DNA from: Methanobacteriota archaeon
GTDB taxonomy: Archaea; Halobacteriota; Methanomicrobia; Methanomicrobiales; Methanoculleaceae
NCBI GenBank assembly: GCA_023393455.1
Contig: JAEWLJ010000017.1
Coordinates: 69,465 to 133,464 of the forward strand
DNA length: 64,000 nucleotides
Direction of reading: 5' to 3'
The notes under the pieces are model-generated. The model saw only the letters and a program-made list of their open reading frames with translations, made no database searches and was not told the origin of the DNA. Shown here one piece after another: positions 16,129 to 25,779 of the stretch (positions are counted from its first letter, which is position 1; the number at the start of each line of letters is the position of its first letter). A program made the position numbers and the translations under genes.

Positions 16129-17751
16129 ATGAAATATCTTTACGTTATTCTTCTTCTCTGCCTGCTTGTCCTCCCTGCGGCGGCGGCCGAAACCCCCCGC
16201 CCGGCCGAAAGCCCGGTGGAGGCGCCCGTCGACCGGCTTGATATCGACGACGCGGTGAAACAGGCGTCACCCTACTACTACGTCATGCTCGTCGGGACGG
16301 AAGACGAGCGGGAGAACCTGCTCGGCTACATTGACCGTTCCCCCCGCTCCGTCGAAGAGAAAGAAGCGATGAAGGAGTCCCTCCGCGAGATCTGGGAGAA
16401 ATACCCGGTGGTGCGCGAGACCGAAGGCTCGGTGACCCGGATCGCGTTCGACCCGGCGGCGGGAGAGAACCCGGTCCTGACCGACGAGGAGAACGCCCGG
16501 CTCGCCGAGATTGCCCGGGCCATGGCGGAGGCGTTTGCCACCGAGCCCACGGGCACGACGACCACCTGGTACGATCTCTCCGTCTGGCTCGTCAAGACGG
16601 ATGGGCAGGGGAACGAGGCCTGGAACCGGACCTACCCCTGCGGGGATAGTGCGGACGTCGCGTCGGTGCTCCAGGCGGACGACGGGGGATACCTGATCGC
16701 CGGAAACACCGGGTTCCGCGACGCCCTGCTGCTCAGGACGGACGCCGACGGCAACGAGGTCTGGAGGAAGACCTACGGCGGGCCGGACTGGGATACTGTG
16801 CGTGCCGTGGTCGCGACCGACGACGGGCACTACGTCGTCGCCGGGAGCACCGGTTGGACGCCGGAGAAGGATATGCGTAGCGCCTGGCTCTTCAAGGTCG
16901 CGCCGGACGGGCGGGAGGTCTGGAGCCGGACGTTTCCCGGGGACGGGCTCTTCTCGACCATCGCCATGACCGTTGACGGCGGGTTCATCCTCGGCGGGAA
17001 CAGAAAGACCGGAACCGACAACGCATGGCTGGTTCGGGTCGACCGCGATGGGAGAGAGGAGTGGAACCGGTCCATCGGCGGCAACGATTCCGGGATCGTG
17101 GACAGCGTCATATCGACCCCGATCGACGGCGGCTACCTCGTCGCGGTGAGGAACCCCTGGGAAGCGGACCGTTCCAGGACCGCCGCGCCCATCCGACTGT
17201 TCAAGACCGACCCGGCGGGGGAGGTTCTCTGGACGAAGACGCTTGACGGGATGGACGGCGGCACCGGCGCGGTTCTGCTCGAAATCCCCGGAGGAGGCGC
17301 CGTCGGCTACCTCGTCGCCGGCGGGGCATTCCGGCCCGGAAGCGACCTCCCCGGCCCCTGCATCAGCATGATCGGCGGCACCGGGAATGTCGCCCGGACC
17401 GTGACGCCGGAGATCCCCAGCCTCTCGCCGGTCACGTCGGCGGTCGCGCCGTCTCCGGGGCAGTATGCCTTCACCGGGACGGTCTACGCCGGAGGGCCGC
17501 ACGACGGGTGGCTGGTGCTCCTGGACCATACGGGAAACGTCACGGCTGCCCGTTCCTTCGGCGGTGATGCGACCGACGATATCTCGGCCCTTGCGGCGAC
17601 GGACGATCGCGGCTACGTCCTCGCCGGCACGACCCGGTCGTTCGGGGAGAACGGGTGGACGGCGCCCGCCCGGGCCCCGGGGTTCGGGGTGCTCGCGGCG
17701 ATGGCCGCCTGCGGGATCGCGCTCCTCTGCCGCGGGGTGAGGCAGAGATGA
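16129..17751 (+). CDS. Secreted propeller-repeat protein with PGF-CTERM-type anchor
   Basis: 540 residues. The signal peptide is residues 1-20 (MKYLYVILLLCLLVLPAAAA). A helical segment follows, and from about 135 on there are repeated blades of the type 'LLLRTDADGNEVWRKTYGG', 'WLVRVDRDGREEWNRSIGG'. These are separated by 'DDGGYLIAGNT'-like strands, as in PQQ-like or delta-60 repeat proteins. The C-terminus APGFGVLAAMAACGIALL with a basic end fits PGF-CTERM. Ligand unknown. The stop overlaps the following ATG (ATGA). Confidence 0.7.
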   Translation: MKYLYVILLLCLLVLPAAAAETPRPAESPVEAPVDRLDIDDAVKQASPYYYVMLVGTEDERENLLGYIDRSPRSVEEKEAMKESLREIWEKYPVVRETEGSVTRIAFDPAAGENPVLTDEENARLAEIARAMAEAFATEPTGTTTTWYDLSVWLVKTDGQGNEAWNRTYPCGDSADVASVLQADDGGYLIAGNTGFRDALLLRTDADGNEVWRKTYGGPDWDTVRAVVATDDGHYVVAGSTGWTPEKDMRSAWLFKVAPDGREVWSRTFPGDGLFSTIAMTVDGGFILGGNRKTGTDNAWLVRVDRDGREEWNRSIGGNDSGIVDSVISTPIDGGYLVAVRNPWEADRSRTAAPIRLFKTDPAGEVLWTKTLDGMDGGTGAVLLEIPGGGAVGYLVAGGAFRPGSDLPGPCISMIGGTGNVARTVTPEIPSLSPVTSAVAPSPGQYAFTGTVYAGGPHDGWLVLLDHTGNVTAARSFGGDATDDISALAATDDRGYVLAGTTRSFGENGWTAPARAPGFGVLAAMAACGIALLCRGVRQR

Positions 17752-18290
17752 AGGCCGAACCGCTCATCGCCGCGAGCGCGGTCTTCTTCTTCCTCTGGGT
17801 GGTCATGCCGGTGACGCTCGCATCCCATGGCTCCATCGGCTCCGGGAGCGTCATATTCCTGCTCTCCGTCATCTCGCTCGCCGGGTCGGTTCAGTTCTTG
17901 CGGGCGATGTGGCGGGAGTCGCCCCGGTGGTTCTGGGCCATCCCGTTCGCAGCCGTCTGCACCGCACTTCTGCTCTGGACGGGTATCGCCGAGTGGGTTG
18001 TGCCGGATCATTCCGGGAACCCCGCCTTCCAGATGACGTTCTTTCTCCCCCCGGCCGCGGCACTGCTCCTCTCCTCCTTCCCGGACGACTGCCGGGCGAT
18101 GTTGCGGATACCGATCGGCGTCGTCGCGATCCTCGGTATCGTCTCGCTCTTCCTTGCCTCTGGTGCGTTCTTCATCCCCCCTCCCGTGCCCGCGCCAGGT
18201 CTCATGGAGTTCATCGGACCCCTGTATACCCTTCTCCTCATGCCGGTCGTCGGGCTGCTCCTCATCGTAGCGGCGGTGACCTGCCGATGA
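17748..18290 (+). CDS. Small polytopic membrane protein
   Basis: 180 residues with five to six hydrophobic helices (for example VFFFLWVVMPVTLA, VIFLLSVISLAGSVQF, FFLPPAAALLLSS, IPIGVVAILGIVSLFLASG, LLMPVVGLLLIVAAV). Starts at the ATG overlapping the upstream stop, and its own stop overlaps the next ATG, so it is embedded in an operon. No family was recognised. Longer in-frame upstream extensions fall inside the neighbour and were rejected. Confidence 0.6.
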   Translation: MKAEPLIAASAVFFFLWVVMPVTLASHGSIGSGSVIFLLSVISLAGSVQFLRAMWRESPRWFWAIPFAAVCTALLLWTGIAEWVVPDHSGNPAFQMTFFLPPAAALLLSSFPDDCRAMLRIPIGVVAILGIVSLFLASGAFFIPPPVPAPGLMEFIGPLYTLLLMPVVGLLLIVAAVTCR

Positions 18291-19375
18291 AGTATTTAGC
18301 AATCGTGCTCCTCCTCCTCGCCTGCACCGCCGGGTGCCTCGACACCGCCGCGGACCCGCCGCCGGCGGACGAGATCGCCGCCCGGTTCATCGCGACGGAG
18401 GAGCAGGCGACGGACTTCACCGCCACCGTGGCGGTAGCGGCCGGTTCCGAGAACGTCACCGCGAGGCTGTTCCGGAAAGCCCCCGAGAACTACCGGCTGG
18501 AGTTCCTCGAGCCCGCGGACCTCGCGGGGACGGTCGTCGTCTCGAACGGCACCCGGAAGTGGCGCTACGACCCGGCAACCCGGACGGCGCTGACGGTCGC
18601 GGGGCCGTATATGAATGCTACCTTCTCCGGGCCGCCCTACCCCGGCTGGGCGGAGGAGGTCAGGGGATACGCCGAAACAGTCGCGGAGTCGCTTGAGGAG
18701 CAGAACGCCTCCTACCGGGGCAGCGAATCTGTCGGTGGCCACACCGCTTATATCCTTGAGGTTGCGGGCGGATCAAAACTCTTCGAGGCGCCCACCCACC
18801 ACCGGGAGGCGGTATACCGCTTCCGGGCATGGATCGACGCCGAAACCTGGCTCCTCCTCGGCGTGGAGATGTATGGTAAAGACGAGAATCTGATCCTCTC
18901 TGCAGAATATACCGATCCCTCGGCGAACACCGGGCTCCCGGACGACCTCTTCGTCTTCGATCCGCCGGCAGGTGTCGAGGTCCGGCCGATGCCGACGGCT
19001 GCGATCACGCCGCTCTTCCTGTGGAGTATCGACGACGCCCGGCGCTATGGTGTGGGGGTGCCGTCCTACCTCCCGGAGGGTTATGTCTTCAAAGAAGGGA
19101 CGCTCCTCCCCGGCGCCTATACCACGCTCCGGTTCACGGACAGCACCGGGGAACTGGAGATCGTGGAACGGCTCTACGACCCGTACCGGGAGGAAGCGGT
19201 TCTCCCCGGCACGCCCGAGCCCTGCCTCCTTGCCGATGGCCGGAAGGCCGAGTACGTCTCCACCGGTGGGAGAGATCAGCTCCGCTGGCGTTCCGGGGAA
19301 TACTCCTACCGGATCACGAGCGGCATACTCGGCAGAGATGAACTCGTGCGGGTGGCAGAATCGATAGCGATGTAG
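18287..19375 (+). CDS. LolA-like lipoprotein with DUF4367-like C-terminus
   Basis: 362 residues. Lipobox LLLACTAGC at the N-terminus gives a lipidated Cys17. Residues about 35-230 follow the LolA/LppX-like half-barrel pattern (FTATVAVAAGSENVTARLFRKAPENYRLEF, then WIDAETWLLLGVEMYGKD). Residues about 255-360 resemble DUF4367 (GVPSYLPEGYVFKEGTLL). LolA-like proteins bind lipids or hydrophobic signals, and archaeal versions are uncharacterised. Last gene of the cluster, coupled by overlap to the preceding membrane protein. Confidence 0.7.
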   Translation: MKYLAIVLLLLACTAGCLDTAADPPPADEIAARFIATEEQATDFTATVAVAAGSENVTARLFRKAPENYRLEFLEPADLAGTVVVSNGTRKWRYDPATRTALTVAGPYMNATFSGPPYPGWAEEVRGYAETVAESLEEQNASYRGSESVGGHTAYILEVAGGSKLFEAPTHHREAVYRFRAWIDAETWLLLGVEMYGKDENLILSAEYTDPSANTGLPDDLFVFDPPAGVEVRPMPTAAITPLFLWSIDDARRYGVGVPSYLPEGYVFKEGTLLPGAYTTLRFTDSTGELEIVERLYDPYREEAVLPGTPEPCLLADGRKAEYVSTGGRDQLRWRSGEYSYRITSGILGRDELVRVAESIAM

Positions 19376-20946
19376 AGGCTGCGCCAGTTCCGGCAGACGT
19401 TCTCTACCGAGGGCGATCACCAGAACGCTGACGCTACAGAGTTAAAATGAGAACCGCCGCGCCCCGGGAGGCGTGGCTTCCGGCCGGAACAGGCCTGCAC
19501 CACAGGGTGTGTATGGGGGACCGGTCTCCGCGGCACGGAAGATGTGAACCATCCCCCGTGCCGTTTCCCCTCTCCGGAGACCAGTGGCCTCCCCTCCCCC
19601 CTCCTGGTGCCTGCCGGTTAACCAGGAGGCGACGTTGTGGATTGAACTGCTGTGAGACACCTGATGTTGGAATGAGACGTGATCTGATATTGTTATCAGG
19701 TAAGTTCGTAATGATCGCCTGAAGGATTGCGATGAGAAGTGTTAACGGGCATTGCCCGGTCTAACAGAGAACATCGTGCCAACAGGCAACAACAGTATAG
19801 ATCCATCTTTTAATAACCCTTTCCATTTGTTATTTTAACGATATCCCCTTTATATTGGATAAATGGTAATATCCAGGAGTTATTAACGGCAAATAGTCTT
19901 TCGCCGATACCGGGAACGGCATCTCTCGAAACCACGACTTCCCGGTGGTAGAAGATGCCGTCGGTACCGGTTCCCACACCCGCCCGGAAGTTTGCAGAGG
20001 TCGCTCCTGCAGCGGAGTCGGTGTGCCCCGCACGGGCAATACTTCTTCAAAAACTCCTTCACTTTCTGTGAGACCGGCCATCCCCGGTCGAGCTCGTCGA
20101 TGATCGCATCGATCGCTCATGCCCCCCTTGTAATCTTCCGGTCAACCTCCGCATCCCCATCTCCACAAGAGCGATGACGACGGTGAGGGGGTTGCGGATG
20201 AATCGTTCAGGGTGGCGAGCCGCTCGATCTTCTCCTCGGTCTTGCGGAATGCCTTCTTTTTGAGGGCTGACGGCCTCTCCCGACCAGAGCAGTCGGATAC
20301 AGGGTTCCCCTGCCGCTTTGCCTCGTGCGGCTTCTCCCTTTCTTCCCGGAGGTCACGGTTCTCTTCGGCTCTCCGAGGATTGGGAGGCATGTGCCTGTAC
20401 CGGAGCGGACGTCCGACTCCCGGCAAGGCAGGTGATAATTTTTGCGCTCGCGACATTCAGACCAACGTGAAGTAAGAAGTTGCCGCTCTGAACCTGGAAG
20501 CTAGGGAAAGGGGGGGTAAAATATCCGGGCATCTCCCGGACACCCAAGGTACGACCCCGTCATTCTCGTTGATGCTCCAAACGGAAAGGCAGCAATGCAT
20601 CTGACCCTGAACCGGGCCGACCTGGTGGGGAGACTCTTGTTGCCGTGCCGAAGAAGAGTTTCGCGTGGTCCGGGACGACCGTCGAGCGAGTGCAAAATAA
20701 TTGCTTTTTGTGAACGTTTGGAAAGTTTTCCCGAGATTAAGAGGGTAAAATTGATAAAAATACACATATTTTTCTAAATATGGAGATATTATTCACTCGT
20801 CACCAATGAAACATATATATAATAGAGTGTAGAATTACGTAGCATCGAGATCTTCGGCGAGACGCAGGGGACGAGTACAGCGGTATCTTTCTCCCCGAAA
20901 TATGCTGCCCTGCACGCTGGCCAGAGGAGCACGAGGAGAACACTAT
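19376..20946. other. Long intergenic region with degraded coding remnants
   Basis: About 1.57 kb. The reverse strand between 20100 and 20030 reads DAIIDELDRGWPVSQKVKEF and continues into a Cys-rich stretch. The segment 20450-20150 reads a charged coiled-coil-like sequence that vaguely recalls transposase N-termini. Neither is intact. The final 150 bp hold the promoter of the kinase, with ATATATATAA near 20813. I see no RNA gene. Confidence 0.35.
20812..20824 (+). promoter_or_regulatory. Probable TATA box for the receiver-PAS kinase
   Basis: The run CATATATATAATA lies about 125 bp before the kinase ATG, in a locally AT-rich stretch. The implied leader is roughly 100 nt. Confidence 0.4.
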
Positions 20947-23900
20947 ATGATATCGGTCCTCTACGTAGATGACGAGCAGGATCTCCTTGAGCTGGCCCGG
21001 CTCTTCCTGGAGAGTACGGGAGAGTTCCAGGTCGCAACCTCGACATCGGCACGGGAAGCCCTGGCGGATCCTGCATTCCAGTCATACGATGCCGTCATCT
21101 CCGATTACCAGATGCCGGAGATGGATGGGATCGCGTTTTTAAGGGGGGTCCGGGAGCAGTTTGGCGACATCCCGTTCATCCTCTTCACTGGCCGGGGCCG
21201 CGAGGAGGTCGTGATCGAGGCCATAAACAACGGCGCCGACTCCTACGTCCAGAAAGGCGGGGACCCGAAGACGCAGTTCGCCGATCTCGCGCACAAAGTT
21301 CGTCAGGCGGTGAGACGAAAACGGGCGGAGATTACCGTCGCGGAGCAGGAGCAGCGCTACCTGGATCTCCAGAACGCGAACGACCTGATCCAGAGCGTCA
21401 CCCCTGACGGGCGCTTCCGGTTCGTCAATAAGAAATGGCTGGATACCCTCGGGTATACGATGGACGAACTCCCGAACCTCACGATATCCGATATCATTCA
21501 TGAAGAGAGCGCAGAACACTGCGCCGAGACGTTCCAGCGGGTGATGGCCGGCGAGAGTATAGGGTTCATCGAAGCGGCCTTTAAGGCCCGGGACGGCAGG
21601 AAAGTCTACGTCGAGGGTGTGGCGGACTGCAAGATAGTGGACGGAAGAAGCCGGTACACCCGGGGAATCTTCAAGGATGTCACCGAACGCGTCGAGGCAG
21701 AGGAGGCGTTGCGTGAATCAGAGCACAGGTTTGCCACGCTCTTTAAGAGCAGCCCCCTCATACTCACCCTTGTCTCGGCTATCGACGGCACGCTCGTCGA
21801 CGCCAGCGATGCGTTTTTGCGCTCCACCGGATATGCCCGGGAAGAGGTGATTGGCAGGAGGACAGAGGAGATAGGGCTCTTTGCGGATCACGCCGAGTAT
21901 TTCCGGTTCGTCACGACCCTCCAGGCGGGACGCCCCGTGGAGGGCATGCAGATTCAGTGCCGCAACAAGAACGGGGCGGTCATTACCTGCCGGTTCTTCT
22001 CGAAGATGGCCCTGATCAACGGCAGGCCCAACATCCTCTCGGCGGTTGAGGATGTCACCGAACGCGTGGAGGCAGAGGAGGCGGTCCGCGAGAGCGAAGA
22101 GCGCTATCGCCTGATCCGGGAGAACGCGAGGGAAGGGATTCTGATCAACGAACTCACGCCGATGGGGCCGGGGAGGTTCATCGATGTGAACGATGCCGCC
22201 TGTCGGATCCTCGAGATGACCCACGAAGAACTGCAGGGCATGAGGCTCATCGATCTCGATACCCCTGAGACGAAGAGGCGCGCTCCGGCGCTTATGCAGG
22301 AATTGACGGAGAAGAAGCAGGCCGTCTTCCAGATCGACTTCCGGACAAAGAACGGCCGGGAGAAGGTTGTCGAGATCAGCGTCAGTCTCTTCGAGCTCAA
22401 GGGAAAGCCGACGCTGCTTTCGGTCGTCCGCGACGTCACCGATCAGAGGGCTGCGGAATCGGCATTCAACGCACTCGTAACCGGGATGGTAGGGACGACC
22501 GGCAGAGAAGCGCTCGACCGGATGGCGGAGAGCATCAGCGCCTGGCTCGAAGCCGATTGCGTCATGATCGGCGAGATTGCCCCGGACGGTGAGCGGGTCC
22601 AACTGCTCTCGATGCTCCTTGACGGCAAGAATGTCCCGGACCACTCCTATACCCTGAGGGGGACGCCCTGTGAGAATGCCGCACGAGCCGGGTTTTGTGT
22701 CTACCCTGACAACGTTGCGGAACTATTTCCAGAGAGCCGGGATCTCCAGGAACTCAACATCCGGGGCTATGCCGGGACCGCGCTCCGGGATTCCACAGGC
22801 AGGGTTCTGGGCATCCTCTGTATCCTGAGCAGGACGCCGCTCGCCCTGCCGCCATCCGCCCCCGAGATCCTGGAGATCGTTGCCGCCAAAGCAGCGGCCG
22901 AGATCGGGCGGATGACCGCCGAGAAGGCTCTCTCCGAGAGCGAGGAGAAGTTCCGGACTCTCGTGGAGCATTCGCTCGACGGCATCCTCATCCTCGATCC
23001 GACGGGAACCGTCCTCTTCGCGAACCATGCCGTAGGCCGGCTCGTGGAGATCGAGGATCTTGAGGGGGTGATCGGGCGAAGAAACGTCATGGAGTTCATC
23101 GCCCCCGAATCACAGGGAGACGTGGCCAGGGATTTTGAGAATGTGGCAGGAGGAATGGATGGGTACACTGCACGCTACCGGATCACCACGATGAACCAGG
23201 AGGTCCGGTGGATCGAGTGCCTCGGGAAGACCATCGTCTTCAAAGGCGCCCCGTCGATCCTGATATCGCTTCGGGACATCACCGAGCGGCAGCGCATAGA
23301 AGATGCACTGCAACAGGCGAACGCGAAACTCAACCTCCTCTCGGGCGTCACCCGGCACGATATCAGCAACCAGCTCCAGATCCTGAACGGGTACCTCGGG
23401 CTCCTGCAGGAGAAGGATACCGATCCCTCGTTTGCGGAGAGGTTGTCCCGCGTTGCCACGGCAAGCAGCCGGATCTCGTCCATGATCCAGTTCACCGGGG
23501 AATATCAGGAGATCGGGGTAAACCTTCCTGTCTGGCACGACCTCCGGGCCCTCGTGGAGGATGCAGACAGGAGCGCCGGCTCGCCTCAGGTCGCGCTCAT
23601 AAATGAGATTCCCGGGGAGATAGAGGTGTTTGCCGATCCGCTCATCAGCAAGGTCTTCTTCAACCTGATCGACAACGCCCTGCGCCACGGCGGGAAGGTC
23701 ACCACCGTCCGGTTCGCGACCGAGAGTCGTGACGGAGCGTGCATCGTCATCTGCGAGGATGACGGCGACGGCGTTGCGTCCGGGCTGAAGGAGAGAATCT
23801 TCGCCCGGGGGTTCGGGAAGAACACCGGTTTCGGGCTGTCCCTCTCGCGTGAGATCCTCGATATCACCGGCATTACCATCAGGGAGAGCGGTGAGGAAGG

Positions 23901-23961
23901 CAGGGGTGCACGGTTCGAGATCGGCGTACCGAAGGGGCAGTACCGGGTTGGGTCAGAGTGA
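20947..23961 (+). CDS. Multidomain sensor histidine kinase (receiver, PAS repeats, GAF, kinase)
   Basis: 1004 residues from the ATG at 20947, with GAGGAG about nine bases upstream. Receiver at 1-120 with Asp8/Asp9 and phospho-acceptor Asp53. PAS domains follow at about 135-255, 260-380 and 390-515, a GAF domain at about 520-670, and a fourth PAS at about 675-795. The kinase core starts with TRHDISNQLQIL, His804. The HATPase N-box is NLIDNALRHGG and the G-boxes are DDGDGV and GFGLSL. It is cytoplasmic, with no membrane segment. Input, output and partner are unknown. The N-terminal receiver suggests it is itself a target in a phosphorelay. Confidence 0.85.
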   Translation: MISVLYVDDEQDLLELARLFLESTGEFQVATSTSAREALADPAFQSYDAVISDYQMPEMDGIAFLRGVREQFGDIPFILFTGRGREEVVIEAINNGADSYVQKGGDPKTQFADLAHKVRQAVRRKRAEITVAEQEQRYLDLQNANDLIQSVTPDGRFRFVNKKWLDTLGYTMDELPNLTISDIIHEESAEHCAETFQRVMAGESIGFIEAAFKARDGRKVYVEGVADCKIVDGRSRYTRGIFKDVTERVEAEEALRESEHRFATLFKSSPLILTLVSAIDGTLVDASDAFLRSTGYAREEVIGRRTEEIGLFADHAEYFRFVTTLQAGRPVEGMQIQCRNKNGAVITCRFFSKMALINGRPNILSAVEDVTERVEAEEAVRESEERYRLIRENAREGILINELTPMGPGRFIDVNDAACRILEMTHEELQGMRLIDLDTPETKRRAPALMQELTEKKQAVFQIDFRTKNGREKVVEISVSLFELKGKPTLLSVVRDVTDQRAAESAFNALVTGMVGTTGREALDRMAESISAWLEADCVMIGEIAPDGERVQLLSMLLDGKNVPDHSYTLRGTPCENAARAGFCVYPDNVAELFPESRDLQELNIRGYAGTALRDSTGRVLGILCILSRTPLALPPSAPEILEIVAAKAAAEIGRMTAEKALSESEEKFRTLVEHSLDGILILDPTGTVLFANHAVGRLVEIEDLEGVIGRRNVMEFIAPESQGDVARDFENVAGGMDGYTARYRITTMNQEVRWIECLGKTIVFKGAPSILISLRDITERQRIEDALQQANAKLNLLSGVTRHDISNQLQILNGYLGLLQEKDTDPSFAERLSRVATASSRISSMIQFTGEYQEIGVNLPVWHDLRALVEDADRSAGSPQVALINEIPGEIEVFADPLISKVFFNLIDNALRHGGKVTTVRFATESRDGACIVICEDDGDGVASGLKERIFARGFGKNTGFGLSLSREILDITGITIRESGEEGRGARFEIGVPKGQYRVGSE

Positions 23962-24059
23962 GGGGGCGGCAGCGTCCTCTGAAGCGGCCGGTCCCTGTCT
24001 CTGTGGGAAGCAGGGCATCATCTGAGATCGCTTCGAAGGCAGGGGTTCCTTCAGCCCGG

Positions 24060-24305
24060 TGGCGGACCGGTCTGTTCTTTCATATACTCCTCTCTCTGTC
24101 CCTCCGGGTATCTCCTACCTTCAAGCGTTATTGGGCGCAGGACCCTGCACAGATTGCCAGCGGCAATCACGTTATCGAGTATATCCTTCGTCACGACAGA
24201 GCCCGAACCTATCACCACGTTATTCCCGACTGTTACGCCGGGATTGATGACGGTATCGGCGCCAATCCAGACGCTGCTCCCTGGTATCGGTGGGTACAAG
24301 ATGAT
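24060..24305 (-). pseudogene. C-terminal fragment of a sugar O-acetyltransferase (maa/lacA type)
   Basis: The reverse frame reads PGSSVWIGADTVINPGVTVG, then NNVVIGSGSVVTKDI and a final GNLCRVLRPI. This is the left-handed beta-helix and C-terminus of the maltose/galactoside acetyltransferase family. About 110 N-terminal residues, including the acceptor-binding part and the catalytic His region, are missing. The intact homology stops abruptly near 24305, where a nucleotidyltransferase remnant begins on the opposite strand. This is a broken gene at a rearrangement junction. Confidence 0.6.
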
Positions 24306-24631
24306 GGGTGGAGTGCTCAAGAGTAACGATGCATCCCCTCGCCCAATCCGACAGAACCTCCGCACTATCCGGGAGCGCTACGGCGTGGCCCGTATCGGCA
24401 TCTTCGGGTCTTTGGGAGACGCCGGCAAGCGATATCGAAATCCTGGGGGAGTTCCGGGAGGGGGAGGAGACTTTTGATCATTTTATGGATCTCAAGTTCT
24501 ATCTCGAGGACCTCCTGGGGCGGAAGACGGACCTTGTTATTGCCGATACCCTGAAGCCCCGGATCCGGGATGCCGTCCTCGGCGAGGTTGTCTATTCCCA
24601 GGGAATTGTTGCTGCTCGTCAAGCAATGTAA
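24301..24631 (+). pseudogene. MNT-type minimal nucleotidyltransferase, frameshifted
   Basis: The first frame reads RQNLRTIRERYGVARIGIFGS. About 10 bases later the reading continues in another frame as ASDIEILGEFREGEETFDHF, then DLKFYLEDLLGRKTDLVIAD and LKPRIRDAVLGEVVYSQG. This is the standard MNT-domain antitoxin/AMPylase, but the segment joining GS to the catalytic DxD pair appears to have lost a few bases, breaking the frame. HEPN-domain toxins usually follow such genes, and none is present here. Confidence 0.6.
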
Positions 24632-24834
24632 ACAAATCTTTGAGTTTCTTTAAGGCAGAATGATCTGGTTAGAATATGGGACTAGATGAAATTACAGAAT
24701 TCCCGTTAGATTAGTGCATTCACCGTTGGGCATTCGCATTCTTTTTTGCTTCAGACCACGAAAATTACACTCAAATACTTCTATTGATCATACTCAGTGT
24801 AAGACACTAGGGGTTGCTAAAGAGGTTCAACAGG

Positions 24835-25779
24835 ATGAAAGTTCAGAATGCCAAGCCGTTTTTGAAGTGGGCTGGTGGAAAAGGCCAGTTGTTAGAGGAG
24901 TTTGAAACTCGTTTCCCTCCGGAAGTGAGAGAGGGCCTTGTAGATACGTATGTTGAGCCGTTTGTAGGTGGAGGAGCGGTTTATTTCTATATAAACAACA
25001 ATTACACCTTTGATGAGTGTCATATTTTTGACATAAACGAAGAGCTTGTGCTGGCTTATACTGTTGTCAAGAATGATGTTGACGAACTCATCGAGATACT
25101 GAAAGATATGGAAACTGCATATCTGAAATTAGATCCCGATAAGAGACAAGAATTGTTTTACGAAGTCCGTAACAAGTTCAACGAATTTAAGACCTCTATT
25201 CAGTGGCAGAAATACAGTAAATCTTGGATCCAGAGAGCAGCAGATCTCATATTCCTCAATAAAACTTGCTTCAACGGGTTATTCCGGGTCAATTCGAAAG
25301 GTGAGTTTAATGTGCCTTTCGGTCGGTACAAAAACCCCAAAATACTGCATAAAGAAGTGCTCCAGAGCGATTCAGTTCTTCTCGAAAATACGAACATACA
25401 TCTTGGTGACTTCTCGACATGTGCTGAGTATGTCGATGGGGGCACGTTCGTTTACTTTGATCCACCATACAGACCCCTGAACCAGACCTCGAGTTTCACC
25501 TCCTACTCCAAGGATGGCTTTGGAGATGATGACCAGAGGCGCCTTGCTGAGTTCTTCCATACCTTGGATTCAAAAGGAGCGAAGCTGATGATGAGCAATT
25601 CAGACCCTAAAAATGAAGATCCTGCTGATCACTTCTTCGATGATCTGTATTCTGACTACTATATCGATCGGGTTCCTGCTCGTCGCGCAATTAATTGTAA
25701 CGGTAAGAGCCGGGGCGAAATCAATGAATTGATAATAACTAATTACAAAACTGGAAGAAACGATCTTTCGGTGTTTTGA
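24835..25779 (+). CDS. DNA adenine methyltransferase (D12 class, Dam/DpnIIA-like)
   Basis: 314 residues from the ATG at 24835, with GAGGT eight bases upstream. A TTG at 24814 could extend it by seven codons. FLKWAGGKGQL and YVEPFVGGGAVYF form the SAM-binding motif I, and FDPPYRP is catalytic motif IV (DPPY). The product methylates adenine N6 in a short duplex site, which cannot be deduced here. The stop overlaps the start of the putative endonuclease by one base. The coding DNA is visibly richer in A/T than its neighbours, suggesting acquisition. Confidence 0.9.
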   Translation: MKVQNAKPFLKWAGGKGQLLEEFETRFPPEVREGLVDTYVEPFVGGGAVYFYINNNYTFDECHIFDINEELVLAYTVVKNDVDELIEILKDMETAYLKLDPDKRQELFYEVRNKFNEFKTSIQWQKYSKSWIQRAADLIFLNKTCFNGLFRVNSKGEFNVPFGRYKNPKILHKEVLQSDSVLLENTNIHLGDFSTCAEYVDGGTFVYFDPPYRPLNQTSSFTSYSKDGFGDDDQRRLAEFFHTLDSKGAKLMMSNSDPKNEDPADHFFDDLYSDYYIDRVPARRAINCNGKSRGEINELIITNYKTGRNDLSVF

